Shown: one piece after another, positions 8,772 through 17,182 of the stretch | Numbering within the stretch: the stretch's first letter is position 1 | Layout of the letters: each line of letters opens with the position of its first letter | Origin: JANQJA01 sp965267485 | Lineage (GTDB): Bacteria > Pseudomonadota > Gammaproteobacteria > Pseudomonadales > Azotimanducaceae | Assembly: GCA_965267485.1 (NCBI GenBank) | Contig: OZ254080.1 | Span: 1,674,001-1,738,000, forward strand | Direction of reading: 5' to 3' | Length of the DNA stretch: 64,000 nt | Notes under the pieces: model-generated | What the model saw: the letters and a program-made list of their open reading frames with translations, nothing else | Database searches by the model: none | Told to the model about the DNA's origin: nothing | Position numbers and translations under genes: made by a program

Positions 8772-9356
8772 CTAGGAACCCCAGTTCATGGTGCGAAGCG
8801 CATCGAGCATCAGCTCGATGGACATCATCACGAGCAGCATCCCCATGAGTCGCTCGATTGCGGTCAGGCCGCGGCGACCCAGCACGCGATGAAGCGGGGT
8901 CGCTGCCAGCAGAATCGCCGCCGTACCGATCCACGCCACCGTGATCGCGATGAAGAGAGGCATCAGTGGCTCTGTCGCGGTCTTCAGCATCAGCACGGCC
9001 ATGATCGACGGGCCGGCAACGGCGGGTATGGCGAGTGGCACGATCAGCGGCTCACCGCCCTGTGCGTCGCCGAAGATGCCCTGGGGGGTCGGAAAGATCA
9101 TCCGGATCGCGATGATGAACAGGATAATGCCGCCGGACAGCGCGATCGACTCCTGTGAGAGCCCCAGAAAATCAAGGATATAGCCCCCGGCGAAGAGGTA
9201 GACGAGCAGGGCGACGTAGGCGATGCACACTTCGCGGAACGCGATTTTCATGTGCCGCGCCGGATCGACATCCTTCAGGATCGCCAGGAACAGCGGGATG
9301 TTCCCGAGAGGGTCCATGATGAGAAAGAAGACCAGGGTCAGGCTGGCGATTTCCAT
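8772..9356 (-). CDS. MarC/YhgN family integral membrane protein
   Basis: A 194-residue protein with six predicted membrane segments. The N-terminus MEIASLTLVFFLIMDPLGNIP is diagnostic of the MarC family, and LGNIPLF, SGGIILFIIAIRMIF and PLAIPAVAGPSIMAVL are conserved family segments. The frame stays open for 108 codons further upstream, but the protein would then gain a polar non-homologous leader; the start at 9356 gives the usual family length (~200). Function of the family is unknown despite the old multiple-antibiotic-resistance name. It is upstream of the GPH transporter gene on the same strand with a 70-base gap. Confidence 0.9.
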   Translation of the reverse strand: MEIASLTLVFFLIMDPLGNIPLFLAILKDVDPARHMKIAFREVCIAYVALLVYLFAGGYILDFLGLSQESIALSGGIILFIIAIRMIFPTPQGIFGDAQGGEPLIVPLAIPAVAGPSIMAVLMLKTATEPLMPLFIAITVAWIGTAAILLAATPLHRVLGRRGLTAIERLMGMLLVMMSIELMLDALRTMNWGS

Positions 9357-9637
9357 TTGATGCCGGGGTGAGAGGGAGAGGGCGCGTATGGTAGCCGCTT
9401 GACGCCGAATTGTCCCGGGATTCACAGGTTCGTCGGCCTGACCCCCGATCTGTCGGATGAGGCTGGCCCGATGGCCGCCTTTCATCGCAGGATGGCCCCA
9501 AAGCGCCCGATTGACGTGCGTTTCCGGTATTTCAGCTTGAAAGTTAAGGTTAATCCGCCTAAGCTTCGCGGCCGTAAATACCGCATAACCATCACGGAAA
9601 CAGATCTGAGGCCCCGGCGCCTCCTCCAGCCACCCCC

Positions 9638-9653
9638 TGGCATCTGATTTGCG
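9638..9653 (+). promoter_or_regulatory. Putative sigma-54 (-24/-12) promoter of the RND efflux operon
   Basis: The sequence TGGCATCTGATTTGCG matches the RpoN consensus TGGCAC-N5-TTGC at eight of nine core positions, with GG (9639-9640) and GC (9651-9652) separated by the required 10 bases. It lies about 80 bases upstream of the membrane-fusion gene start. No enhancer-binding protein gene is in the window. Chance matches to the shorter core are expected a few times in 64 kb, so this is a supported but unproven call. Confidence 0.5.
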
Positions 9654-9662
9654 TGAGATGAA

Positions 9663-9690
9663 AACAACAAACGTGATCAATGACGTTGTT
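9663..9690. promoter_or_regulatory. Imperfect inverted repeat, possible operator for the RND operon
   Basis: AACGT (9670-9674) and ACGTT (9683-9687) form perfect arms around an 8-base centre containing TGATCA. Outside them the arms continue as AACAA and TTGTT with one extra base on the left. It sits between the sigma-54-like element and the start codon, where a TetR- or MarR-type repressor of an efflux pump could bind. No regulator gene is adjacent, so this is inference. Confidence 0.3.
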
Positions 9691-9734
9691 AGGCAACCGC
9701 AGGGCCTCGTGCGCCTGTGCCTGAGGAGATTCCT

Positions 9735-10826
9735 TTGAGCGACAAGAAGCTTTTTGCCGGACTGATTGCTGTGGCGATCGGCGTTTGGCTGTTATCCGGC
9801 GAGTTCGGTGGCATTACCGCGGTGGCGCAGGAGGGTGATGCGCGGCCGACAGAGACAGCACAGGAAAGGCCGCTGGTACGCGGTATGGAATCAGTGGCCT
9901 CCGAGCGCCGCCTGTTCCTCAAGGTGCGCGCGCAAACGCAGGCCAATCGCATGGTGCAGGTGCGATCGGAGGTGCAGGGTCGTGTCGAGGCCATTCCGGG
10001 CGAGAAGGGAACGCGCGTCGAGGCAGGCGATTTGCTGTGCCAGGTCGCGGTCGACACCCGCGACGCTGACCTCAGCCAGGCGCGGGCCGACCTGAAGAGC
10101 GCGCGGCTCGAGTACGAGGGTCTGCTGGATCTCAAGAACCGTGGTCTGCAGTCGGACATCAACGTTGCGCGCGCCGAAGCGGCGCTGGCTTCCGCCCGCG
10201 CCCGCGTCAAGCAGGCGGAACTCGCGCTCGAAAAGACGAAGATCGTCGCGCCCTTCGCGGGTGTGGTCGATAGCCAGCCGGTCGAGGTGGGCGACTACCT
10301 TTCGGTCGGTCAGGTCTGCGTCACACTCATGGAGATCGATCCGATGCTCGTGACGGGCCGCGTTGCCGAGAAGAATATCGGCAAGCTCGAACTCGGCGAC
10401 GACGTCGAGGTGGAACTCATTACCGGCGAGACGATGTCCGGCACGATTTCGTTTATCGGCCGGGCACCGGACACCGCGACGCGAACCTATCCGGTCGAGG
10501 TCACTGTACCTTCCCCGGGCGATAACATCCGTGCGGGATTGTCGGCTGAGATGAGAGTGCCGACCGGGCGCGAGATTGCCCACCTGATCTCACCGGCCTC
10601 CCTGGTGCTGAGCGACGAGGGTGTCGTCGGCGTTCGCATCGTCGATGATGCCGATACCGTGCGCTTCCGGCCGGTCGAGGTCGTCAGCGAAGGTCCGGAC
10701 GGCGTCTGGGTCAACGGTTTGCCGGAGCGCGTGCGGCTGATCACGGTTGGCCAGGAAGAGGTGTTCGACGGGCAGATCGTACGTGTCGATCTCACGCCGC
10801 TCGCCTCGCTCGTCAGTACAAACTGA
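9735..10826 (+). CDS. RND efflux periplasmic adaptor (membrane fusion protein)
   Basis: A 363-residue adaptor of the AcrA/MexA family. An N-terminal hydrophobic anchor (about 8-25) is followed by a lipoyl half (RSEVQGRVEAIPGEKGTRVEAG), a helical hairpin (about 110-165, SQARADLKSARLEYEGLL and ALASARARVKQAELALEK), the second lipoyl half (IVAPFAGVVDSQPVEVGDYL) and beta-barrel/proximal domains. The TTG start at 9735 is preferred because GAGGAG (9723-9728) lies 6 bases upstream; an in-frame GTG at 9717 has no such site. It is followed directly by the pump gene (one-base overlap). No outer-membrane channel gene is present, so the pump must use a TolC-like protein encoded elsewhere. Confidence 0.92.
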   Translation: MSDKKLFAGLIAVAIGVWLLSGEFGGITAVAQEGDARPTETAQERPLVRGMESVASERRLFLKVRAQTQANRMVQVRSEVQGRVEAIPGEKGTRVEAGDLLCQVAVDTRDADLSQARADLKSARLEYEGLLDLKNRGLQSDINVARAEAALASARARVKQAELALEKTKIVAPFAGVVDSQPVEVGDYLSVGQVCVTLMEIDPMLVTGRVAEKNIGKLELGDDVEVELITGETMSGTISFIGRAPDTATRTYPVEVTVPSPGDNIRAGLSAEMRVPTGREIAHLISPASLVLSDEGVVGVRIVDDADTVRFRPVEVVSEGPDGVWVNGLPERVRLITVGQEEVFDGQIVRVDLTPLASLVSTN

Positions 10827-13800
10827 TGTCGTTTACGTCGAGCTACGTCGGTACCGCGATTGATCGATCGCGGACGACGCTGTCGATTCTGACGGTCATC
10901 CTGCTGACCGGCTGGGTGGCTTACCTGTCAATCCCGATCGAGTCGAACCCCGACGTTCAGGTGCCGGTCATCATCGTCACGATTCCCCATGAGGGGATCT
11001 CGCCTGAGGATGCCGAGCGGCTGCTGGCCCGGCCCGTGGAACTCGAAATGCGCTCCATCGAGGGCGTCGAGGAGTTGAACTCCTATTCCGGAGAAGGCTC
11101 GGCGACGGTCGTGATCGAGTTTGACTACGAACTCGACCCCGACGACGTCATGATCGACGTCCGCGAGGCGGTGGACCGGGCCAAGGTCAAGATCCCCAGT
11201 TCCGCAGAAGAGCCGATCATCGAGGAGGTGACGGCGGCCGGGTTCCCGATCATCACGGTGAGTCTCGGTGGTGAGGGTGTGCCGGATCGTGTGATCTACG
11301 ATCTGGCGCGGCACCTGAAGGACGAGATCGAGGCAATTCCCGATATCCTCGAGGCCAACATCGTCGGCGAGCGGGAAGAACTGCTCGAGGCGATCATCGA
11401 CCCGACGCTGCTCGAGTCGTACAACATCACGAACAACGAGCTGATCTCTGCGGTCGCGAGCAATAATCGGCTGATTGCCGCCGGCGCGGTTGATACCGGC
11501 AAGGGCAGCTTCTCGGTGAAGATCCCGAGCGTGATCGAAACCGCGGGCGATGTCCTGTCGATTCCCATCAAGGCAACGCCGGACGGCGTCATCACCATTG
11601 CAGACGTCACCACGATCCGGCGCACGTTCAAGGATGCGCAGCGCTTCACGCGGGCGAACGGACAACCGGGCGTCGCGATCGAGATCAGCAAGCGCAAGGG
11701 TGTGAGCCTCGTGCAGGCGGTCGACAAGGTGAAAGCCATCGTCGAAGCGGAGCGCGTGCACTATCCCGCCAATGTCGTGGTGGGCTATATGGCGGATCAG
11801 GCGCCGGAGACCATCGAGCAGATCGAGACGCTGCAAGGCAATATCTCGACGGCGATGTTCCTCGTGTTGACGGTGGTCGTTGCCGCGGTTGGCATCCGGT
11901 CCGGCATTCTGGTGGCGCTCGGTATTCCGTTCTCGTTCCTGTTTGCCTTCATCGTCATCAACTATCTGGGCTTCACCTACAACTTCATGGTGATGTTCGG
12001 CATGCTGCTCGGCCTCGGCATGCTGATCGATGGCGCAATCGTCGTCGTCGAACTCGCCGATCGGCGCATGTCCGAGGGCGTGACGCCGCGTGAAGCCTAT
12101 ATCTATTCGATCCGCCGCATGTTCTGGCCCGTGGTCGCCTCGACCGGCACGACGCTGGCGGCGTTCCTGCCGCTCATGTTCTGGCCCGGCGTCACCGGCG
12201 GTTTCATGAAGTATCTGCCGGTGACTGTCTTTGCCGTACTTGCCGGCTCGCTGCTCTACGCGCTCCTGTTCGCGCCCGTGTTGGGGGCTCTCATCAGCAA
12301 ACAGCGGGAAGCGTCGGGCCAGGGTTCGTCATTCAAGCTCATCGACGACGGACACTTCGAGAAGGTTGGCGGCGTGATCGGCATTTATGCGCGCATTCTC
12401 GTCTTCACCACACGTCATCCCCTGATTGTCATCGGCGTGGCGATGGTCGTGCTGTACAGCATCATTCGCCTCTATGGTGTGTACGGAAACGGGATGCAAT
12501 TCTTCACGGACGTCGACCCGACTTTTTCGCAGGTCGTCGTCAGCGCCAAGGGCAACTTCTCGAGCGCGGAACTCAACGACATCGTCAAGGACGTCGAAGA
12601 GCGAGTGCTGGAACAGGGCCGAATCGGCAGCATTTACACACGGAGCGGTTCCGGTGGCATCAGCTTTGGCTCCGGTGGTACGACGGCAGACCAGATCGGC
12701 GGCATGTTCATCGAGTTGTCCGATCGGCGAACCCGTGACGATAGCGGCACCGAAGTGCTCGAGGACTGGCGCCAGGCAACTGCTGAAGTGCCCGGCGTAC
12801 GCGTCGAGGTTCAGGAGATGGAGCAGGGCCCGCCGGTCGGCAAGGATATCCAGATCCAGCTGTCGGGTATGGATCTCGACATTCTCGCCAGCGAAACGCG
12901 CAAGATCAGGAATTACCTGCTGGGCATGGACGGGCTCATCGACGTCGACGATACGGCGCCGGTACCCGGTATCGAATGGGAAGTCCGTGTCGATCGCGCC
13001 AAGGCCGCGATGCTGGGCGCGGATATCTCCAGCGTCGGTGCCGCGATCCAGCTCGTCACCAACGGCGTGCTTGTGGGCCGCTATCGTCCGGACGACGTCG
13101 ATGACGAGGTCGATATCCGGATACGTTTTCCCGAGGAGTACCGGGCGATTTCCGAACTCGACAATCTCCGCGTGACGACGCGAGAGGGGCAGGTGCCGAT
13201 TTCGAGCTTTGTCGAACGCGAGGCGAAACAGAAGATCAGTACGATCTTCCGCCAGAACGGCAATCGCATCATGTACGTGCGGGCAAATACCGAGCCCGGC
13301 GTACTCGCCGACGACAAGGTCAGGGAAGTGCGGGCCTGGCTCGACAGCGAAGCCGACATCGACCCCTCGATCAACGTCGTCTTCCGCGGCGCGAACGAAG
13401 AGCAGAACGAGTCGATGGCGTTCATCGGCACCGCGTTTTCGCTGGCGCTGGCACTGATGGGTATCCTCCTGATTACGCAGTTCAACAGCTTCTATCAGGC
13501 ACTGTTGATCCTGTCGGCCGTGATCATGTCGACAGTTGGCGTGTTGCTGGGGCTCATCGTGTTGGGCAAGCCGTTCAGCGCGATCATGACCGGCGTCGGT
13601 ATTGTCGCGCTCGCGGGGATCATCGTGAACAACAACATCGTGCTGATCGACACCTTCAACTATCTCCGGCGAGAGAACCCGGGATGGGATCTGGGCCGGG
13701 TGATCGTGACGACCGGTTGCCAGCGTCTGCGGCCGGTGTTTCTGACGACCTTTACGACCGGCTTCGGCCTGTTGCCGATGGCGAGCGGTGTGTCTATTGA

Positions 13801-14017
13801 CCTCATTGGCCGTGAGGTCGAAGTCGGTGGCCCGGTTGCCTCGTTCTGGGTGCAGCTGGCATCGGCAATCGTCTCGGGGCTCACGTTTGCCACGGTGCTG
13901 ACGCTGATCGTGACGCCGGCCATGCTGATCGCGCCGCAGGCGCTTCGCAACGTCTTCCGCCGTATCGGCGGTGGACTCAGTGGGTTGTTGCGCCGTCGCT
14001 CCGACAGCGCTGCCTGA
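10826..14017 (+). CDS. RND efflux transporter, inner-membrane pump subunit
   Basis: A 1063-residue resistance-nodulation-division pump of normal length, with TM1 near the N-terminus (TLSILTVILLTGWVAYL), two large periplasmic loops and two groups of membrane helices. It is a proton-driven exporter working with the adaptor encoded just upstream; start ATG 10826 overlaps the adaptor stop. In TM4 the proton-relay motif reads GMLIDGAIVVVE: the first Asp is present, but the second, usual in AcrB-type pumps (LVDDAIVVVE), is Gly. TM4-adjacent and TM10-12 motifs (NNNIVLIDTFN, RLRPVFLTTFTTGFGLLP) are conserved. Substrate unknown. Confidence 0.94.
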   Translation: MSFTSSYVGTAIDRSRTTLSILTVILLTGWVAYLSIPIESNPDVQVPVIIVTIPHEGISPEDAERLLARPVELEMRSIEGVEELNSYSGEGSATVVIEFDYELDPDDVMIDVREAVDRAKVKIPSSAEEPIIEEVTAAGFPIITVSLGGEGVPDRVIYDLARHLKDEIEAIPDILEANIVGEREELLEAIIDPTLLESYNITNNELISAVASNNRLIAAGAVDTGKGSFSVKIPSVIETAGDVLSIPIKATPDGVITIADVTTIRRTFKDAQRFTRANGQPGVAIEISKRKGVSLVQAVDKVKAIVEAERVHYPANVVVGYMADQAPETIEQIETLQGNISTAMFLVLTVVVAAVGIRSGILVALGIPFSFLFAFIVINYLGFTYNFMVMFGMLLGLGMLIDGAIVVVELADRRMSEGVTPREAYIYSIRRMFWPVVASTGTTLAAFLPLMFWPGVTGGFMKYLPVTVFAVLAGSLLYALLFAPVLGALISKQREASGQGSSFKLIDDGHFEKVGGVIGIYARILVFTTRHPLIVIGVAMVVLYSIIRLYGVYGNGMQFFTDVDPTFSQVVVSAKGNFSSAELNDIVKDVEERVLEQGRIGSIYTRSGSGGISFGSGGTTADQIGGMFIELSDRRTRDDSGTEVLEDWRQATAEVPGVRVEVQEMEQGPPVGKDIQIQLSGMDLDILASETRKIRNYLLGMDGLIDVDDTAPVPGIEWEVRVDRAKAAMLGADISSVGAAIQLVTNGVLVGRYRPDDVDDEVDIRIRFPEEYRAISELDNLRVTTREGQVPISSFVEREAKQKISTIFRQNGNRIMYVRANTEPGVLADDKVREVRAWLDSEADIDPSINVVFRGANEEQNESMAFIGTAFSLALALMGILLITQFNSFYQALLILSAVIMSTVGVLLGLIVLGKPFSAIMTGVGIVALAGIIVNNNIVLIDTFNYLRRENPGWDLGRVIVTTGCQRLRPVFLTTFTTGFGLLPMASGVSIDLIGREVEVGGPVASFWVQLASAIVSGLTFATVLTLIVTPAMLIAPQALRNVFRRIGGGLSGLLRRRSDSAA

Positions 14018-14025
14018 AACCGTCG

Positions 14026-14043
14026 GGAAATTTTACGTTTTCC
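14026..14043. promoter_or_regulatory. Inverted repeat upstream of the PEP-CTERM gene
   Basis: GGAAA (14026-14030) and TTTCC (14039-14043) flank TTTTACGT. The repeat lies just after the RND pump stop codon and about 60 bases upstream of the sigma-54-like element, a plausible enhancer position. It is short and could be chance. Confidence 0.2.
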
Positions 14044-14099
14044 TGAAGTGCTGTCGGGACGTCGCACGCAACCTGTTGTTACCTAACGAGTTCGTAAAG

Positions 14100-14117
14100 C
14101 TGGTTCGGCTCTTGCTT
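14100..14117 (+). promoter_or_regulatory. Putative sigma-54 promoter of the PEP-CTERM gene
   Basis: CTGGTTCGGCTCTTGCTT carries TGG and TTGC with GG (14102-14103) and GC (14114-14115) separated by 10 bases, the strict RpoN spacing. The predicted start of transcription falls about 25 bases before the ATG. PEP-CTERM genes in other Proteobacteria are known to be controlled by RpoN with the PrsK/PrsR two-component system, which makes this match more credible than its score alone. Confidence 0.5.
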
Positions 14118-14150
14118 GGACACTTGTTTTCCCTGCGAGGTAACACGCTA

Positions 14151-14732
14151 ATGCGCGATTTCAGATTACTGTTGATGGCCCTGCTGGTGCTCGGCTTCTC
14201 GCCGCTCGCAAGCGCGGTCGTTCTTGATTTCGAGACGGGTTCGATCGATTCCAATGGCCTCTACACCGAGGACGGTTTCGATCTTCAGACGCTCAATTTC
14301 ACCGGCAATAATGCAGCGCTGCAGTCCCCGACGAATCCCGGTAACGGCACGCGGATCTTCGCATTCTGTGCGATTGCAGGTACGTGTACGCCGGGTACTG
14401 AACTCAGTCTGACCGACGGCTCAACATTCGCCCTCAATGCGCTCGACGCCGCCAACTGGACGTTTGAGGGCCAAAACGGCTTGCTGGACGTCATCGGCCA
14501 CGTCTCCGGCGGCGGTACCGTAAGCCAGCAGCTCGTCATTACCGATGTCTGGCAGACATTTACGCTTACCGGATTCAACAACCTCGTATCGGTCCAGATG
14601 TACACGAGCGCCGTGTACGCGGGTGCGATCGATAATCTGGTACTGAACAGTTCCGTGCCGGAGCCCCTCCCGCTGGCGCTCCTCGCACTTGGGCTGATGC
14701 TGACTGCGGTTCGGCGTCGTTTCTCAGCCTGA
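14151..14732 (+). CDS. PEP-CTERM sorting-domain surface protein
   Basis: A 193-residue exported protein. A signal peptide (MRDFRLLLMALLVLGFSPLASA) is followed by a ~140-residue beta-rich region resembling the lectin-like domains common in this class (VVLDFETG at the start, DNLVLN at the end). The C-terminal 25 residues are a canonical exosortase signal: VPEP, a hydrophobic helix (LPLALLALGLMLTA) and RRR. The protein should be processed by an exosortase and released or anchored at the envelope. No exosortase, PrsK/PrsR or polysaccharide genes are in the window. Start at 14151 chosen from the signal peptide; GCGAGG lies 10 bases upstream. Confidence 0.9.
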   Translation: MRDFRLLLMALLVLGFSPLASAVVLDFETGSIDSNGLYTEDGFDLQTLNFTGNNAALQSPTNPGNGTRIFAFCAIAGTCTPGTELSLTDGSTFALNALDAANWTFEGQNGLLDVIGHVSGGGTVSQQLVITDVWQTFTLTGFNNLVSVQMYTSAVYAGAIDNLVLNSSVPEPLPLALLALGLMLTAVRRRFSA

Positions 14733-14745
14733 TTGAATTCGCACG

Positions 14746-17064
14746 CTATTGCGCGGAGGCAACCGCCTCCGCGTAGAGCGGACTCCACGACAGTTCACGG
14801 AACACCGATTCACGCTGGCGCGTGATATTGAACTCCGCAATCTCTCTCAATTCCTGATATCTGGGCATTGCTCGAAGCGGCGCCGCAAGTTCGGAATCGT
14901 CGAGACCGGCGAGCCGGAATTGGAGAAAGCCTTCCCGCGTGCCTCGTTCCAGCGCGGCCAGTGCTTCACCATATTGCTCAAGGGCCAGATGGGCATAGAC
15001 AACCGAAGGGCCGCTGCCGTTTGGCCATCCGGTGAGCGGACGGCCCTCCATCGCCGCGAGCGCCCCTTCAGCGTACCGTCGGGCACGCTCCTTGTGGCCT
15101 GCCAGATACATGGCTTCGATCGCGCTCGCGAGTGCGGGTCCAATCGCCACACGTGCCAGCTCTTCCGGATCGATCTTGTCGCCCTGCAGGGCAGGGAGTG
15201 CCTTCTCGACCAGCTTCAGCGCTGTCTCGTATTCGCCGAGTTCAAACAGGCCGCTGACCAGATTGAGGCCGTAACCCTCGTAGTCGATGTCGCGCGTCAG
15301 ATACGCCTTTGCCTCGGCCATGATCGCCTCGCGATTGCCCGAGTTCGAGATAATGTCGAGCCTGACCGCTTCGCGCATGGTGCGTTCTTCCGGGAGACTG
15401 GCAAGCAGCAACGGCAGCCGGTCTTCGAGCCGGTAGTGATAGGACATCAACCAGAGCATGAAATACTTCAGGCGGTTCTCATCGCTCATGAGCGTGGTCT
15501 GGTGCGCGGCTTCCGAAAGCCGGCCACGCGTCCAGTAGATCTGCGCGAGATACTGGCTGTATCCGTCATACTCTGGATCCTGTTCCCGCAGCCGCTTGAT
15601 GCCGTCGATACCGCGCTCGATCTCACCGCTCTCGATCAGGTTCAGGTAGTAGTTCTGCTGGATGACACGTGAATGCGGATCGATCTTTACTGCCCGCGCC
15701 ATCAGCGAATTCGACAGGTCGTTGCTGCCAACCGGGTCGGTCGTCCGGATCAGGTTCGAGTACCACATCATGACCTGGGCATCATTGGGGTTCAGTTCGA
15801 TCGCCCGTTCGAACGCCTCGGTCGCCTGTTCGACGGCGCCGGGTTCAATTCCGATGCTGTCGTAGTGCTTCATGCCGACGGATGCCCAGTAGTCGGCGCC
15901 CGTGTAGCCGACCGACCTTGCCCGCGTCTGGGCTTCGGCGGCCAGTTCCAGCGACTCCTCAAGATCGACGACGCGATGATTGTTCCAGCCGACCATCACG
16001 GCATTGGCATAGCCGATCCATGCGGGGCCGTACTCCGGGTCGAGGGTTGTTGCCAGCTTGAAGAGGTCGATGGCCTGACGGATGCCATCTGGCGTTCGGC
16101 TGTAGAAGCGCTGACGCGCCTGCAGATAGACGTCGTGCGCCTGCGTGTTCGTGGGACGCTCGACGCCAGGCACGACAACGCCCTTGCCATCGTTGTCGAG
16201 CAGTGCGAGTTGCATGGCGCTCGCGACCTCACCGGCAATCTCGTCCTGGATGGCGAAGATGTCGTTGAGTTCCCGATCGTAGGTTGCTGACCAGAGGTGA
16301 AAGCCGTCGCTGGTGTTGATCAGCTGTGCCGTGATGCGCACCTGCTTGCCTGATTTGCGCACACTGCCTTCGAGAATGTGATCGACATCGAGTTCCTGGC
16401 CAATCTGTCGAAGATCGATGTTCTTGCCCTTGTAGAAGAAGGACGACGTGCGGCCGGCAACACGCAGCCCGTCGATCTGTGCGAGCACGTTGAGCAGCTC
16501 CTCGGACAGTCCGTCCGAGAAGTATTCATTTTCGATGTCGCTGCTCATGTTCACGAACGGCATCACCGCGATCGACGGGTCAGGGTCTATTTCGGCGGCA
16601 ATCGGTACCGAAGGTTCGACGGCTTGTGCGGGCGCCACCGCTGTCGATTCAGCCGCCCCGGGTGCCGGCGGCGTTCCAATGCCGGTATCGGTAATTGCGG
16701 CCTGGGGCACCGGCCGTGCGAAGTACTCGAACATGAAGAAGGCGAGGGCGATCGACAGCAGCGCAATGATGATCATGTTGATGCGCTGGCCGGTCTCGTG
16801 GCTGATCGATTCGTTGGGCTGCACGCGGCGCGTTGGCGCGAGGCCGTCCGGTGTCAGTTCGTAGAACCAGGCAAACGCGACGACGAAGGGAAAGCCGATG
16901 ACCAGCAGCGCCAGTGCGTAGCCGATATGGGCGTCGGCCAGACCGAAGACCGGAAAGATGATGTCGGCAATCTGGAGGATGATCCAGCTGAAGACGGCGT
17001 AGGCCGCGGCCACCTTGATGATGTTGCGACGCTGCAGTTCCGCGATGAATGTCGATTCTGACAT
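14746..17064 (-). CDS. Membrane-anchored TolB-N domain / TPR protein
   Basis: A 772-residue protein. N-terminus ELQRRNIIKVAAAYAVFSW leads into three predicted membrane helices (about 13-36, 43-62, 95-112), then a low-complexity Ala/Pro linker. A TolB N-terminal-like domain at about 165-280 reads PFVNMSSDIENEYFSDGLSE and HILEGSVRKSGKQVRITAQL. TPR-like helical repeats fill the rest. The same plan occurs downstream of adenylate cyclase or winged-helix domains in many Proteobacteria, but here neither is present. Role unknown; probably an assembly or signalling scaffold. The start is set by homology to MSESTFIAELQRRN. It diverges from the aldo-keto reductase gene. Confidence 0.85.
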   Translation of the reverse strand: MSESTFIAELQRRNIIKVAAAYAVFSWIILQIADIIFPVFGLADAHIGYALALLVIGFPFVVAFAWFYELTPDGLAPTRRVQPNESISHETGQRINMIIIALLSIALAFFMFEYFARPVPQAAITDTGIGTPPAPGAAESTAVAPAQAVEPSVPIAAEIDPDPSIAVMPFVNMSSDIENEYFSDGLSEELLNVLAQIDGLRVAGRTSSFFYKGKNIDLRQIGQELDVDHILEGSVRKSGKQVRITAQLINTSDGFHLWSATYDRELNDIFAIQDEIAGEVASAMQLALLDNDGKGVVVPGVERPTNTQAHDVYLQARQRFYSRTPDGIRQAIDLFKLATTLDPEYGPAWIGYANAVMVGWNNHRVVDLEESLELAAEAQTRARSVGYTGADYWASVGMKHYDSIGIEPGAVEQATEAFERAIELNPNDAQVMMWYSNLIRTTDPVGSNDLSNSLMARAVKIDPHSRVIQQNYYLNLIESGEIERGIDGIKRLREQDPEYDGYSQYLAQIYWTRGRLSEAAHQTTLMSDENRLKYFMLWLMSYHYRLEDRLPLLLASLPEERTMREAVRLDIISNSGNREAIMAEAKAYLTRDIDYEGYGLNLVSGLFELGEYETALKLVEKALPALQGDKIDPEELARVAIGPALASAIEAMYLAGHKERARRYAEGALAAMEGRPLTGWPNGSGPSVVYAHLALEQYGEALAALERGTREGFLQFRLAGLDDSELAAPLRAMPRYQELREIAEFNITRQRESVFRELSWSPLYAEAVASAQ
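14752..14773. terminator. Strong GC hairpin at the 3' junction of convergent genes
   Basis: CGCGGAGGC (14752-14760), loop AACC, GCCTCCGCG (14765-14773) form a perfect 9-bp stem. It lies 20 bases after the PEP-CTERM stop and inside the last codons of the convergent TPR gene. There is no T-run on either side, so it may stabilise 3' ends rather than terminate intrinsically. Confidence 0.4.
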
Positions 17065-17182
17065 GCTGAACGATGGTGCCCTGCCGTGTCGATTCAGTCT
17101 AGCAGAATCAGCTTCGCCTTTACTCCGTGGGATCGGCGCGGTTACTTTGGGCACGTCGTGGATTGATGAGGAGGGCTGGAAG

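Larger units (their letters stand above)
9357..9734. other. Intergenic region between divergent MarC and RND operons
   Basis: A 378-base gap, long for this window. I see no convincing gene in it: the longest open stretch on the + strand (9399-9647) has no usable ribosome binding site and a basic, low-complexity product. The last 100 bases hold a sigma-54-like promoter and an inverted repeat, listed separately. The first 270 bases hold nothing I can name. Confidence 0.6.

Noticed and set aside
9399..9647. 82-codon open frame in the gap before the RND operon
   Set aside because: No ribosome binding site, arginine/proline-rich product, no family likeness.
9357..9680. 108-codon upstream extension of the MarC frame
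   Set aside because: Polar leader unlike the family; the downstream ATG gives the normal length.
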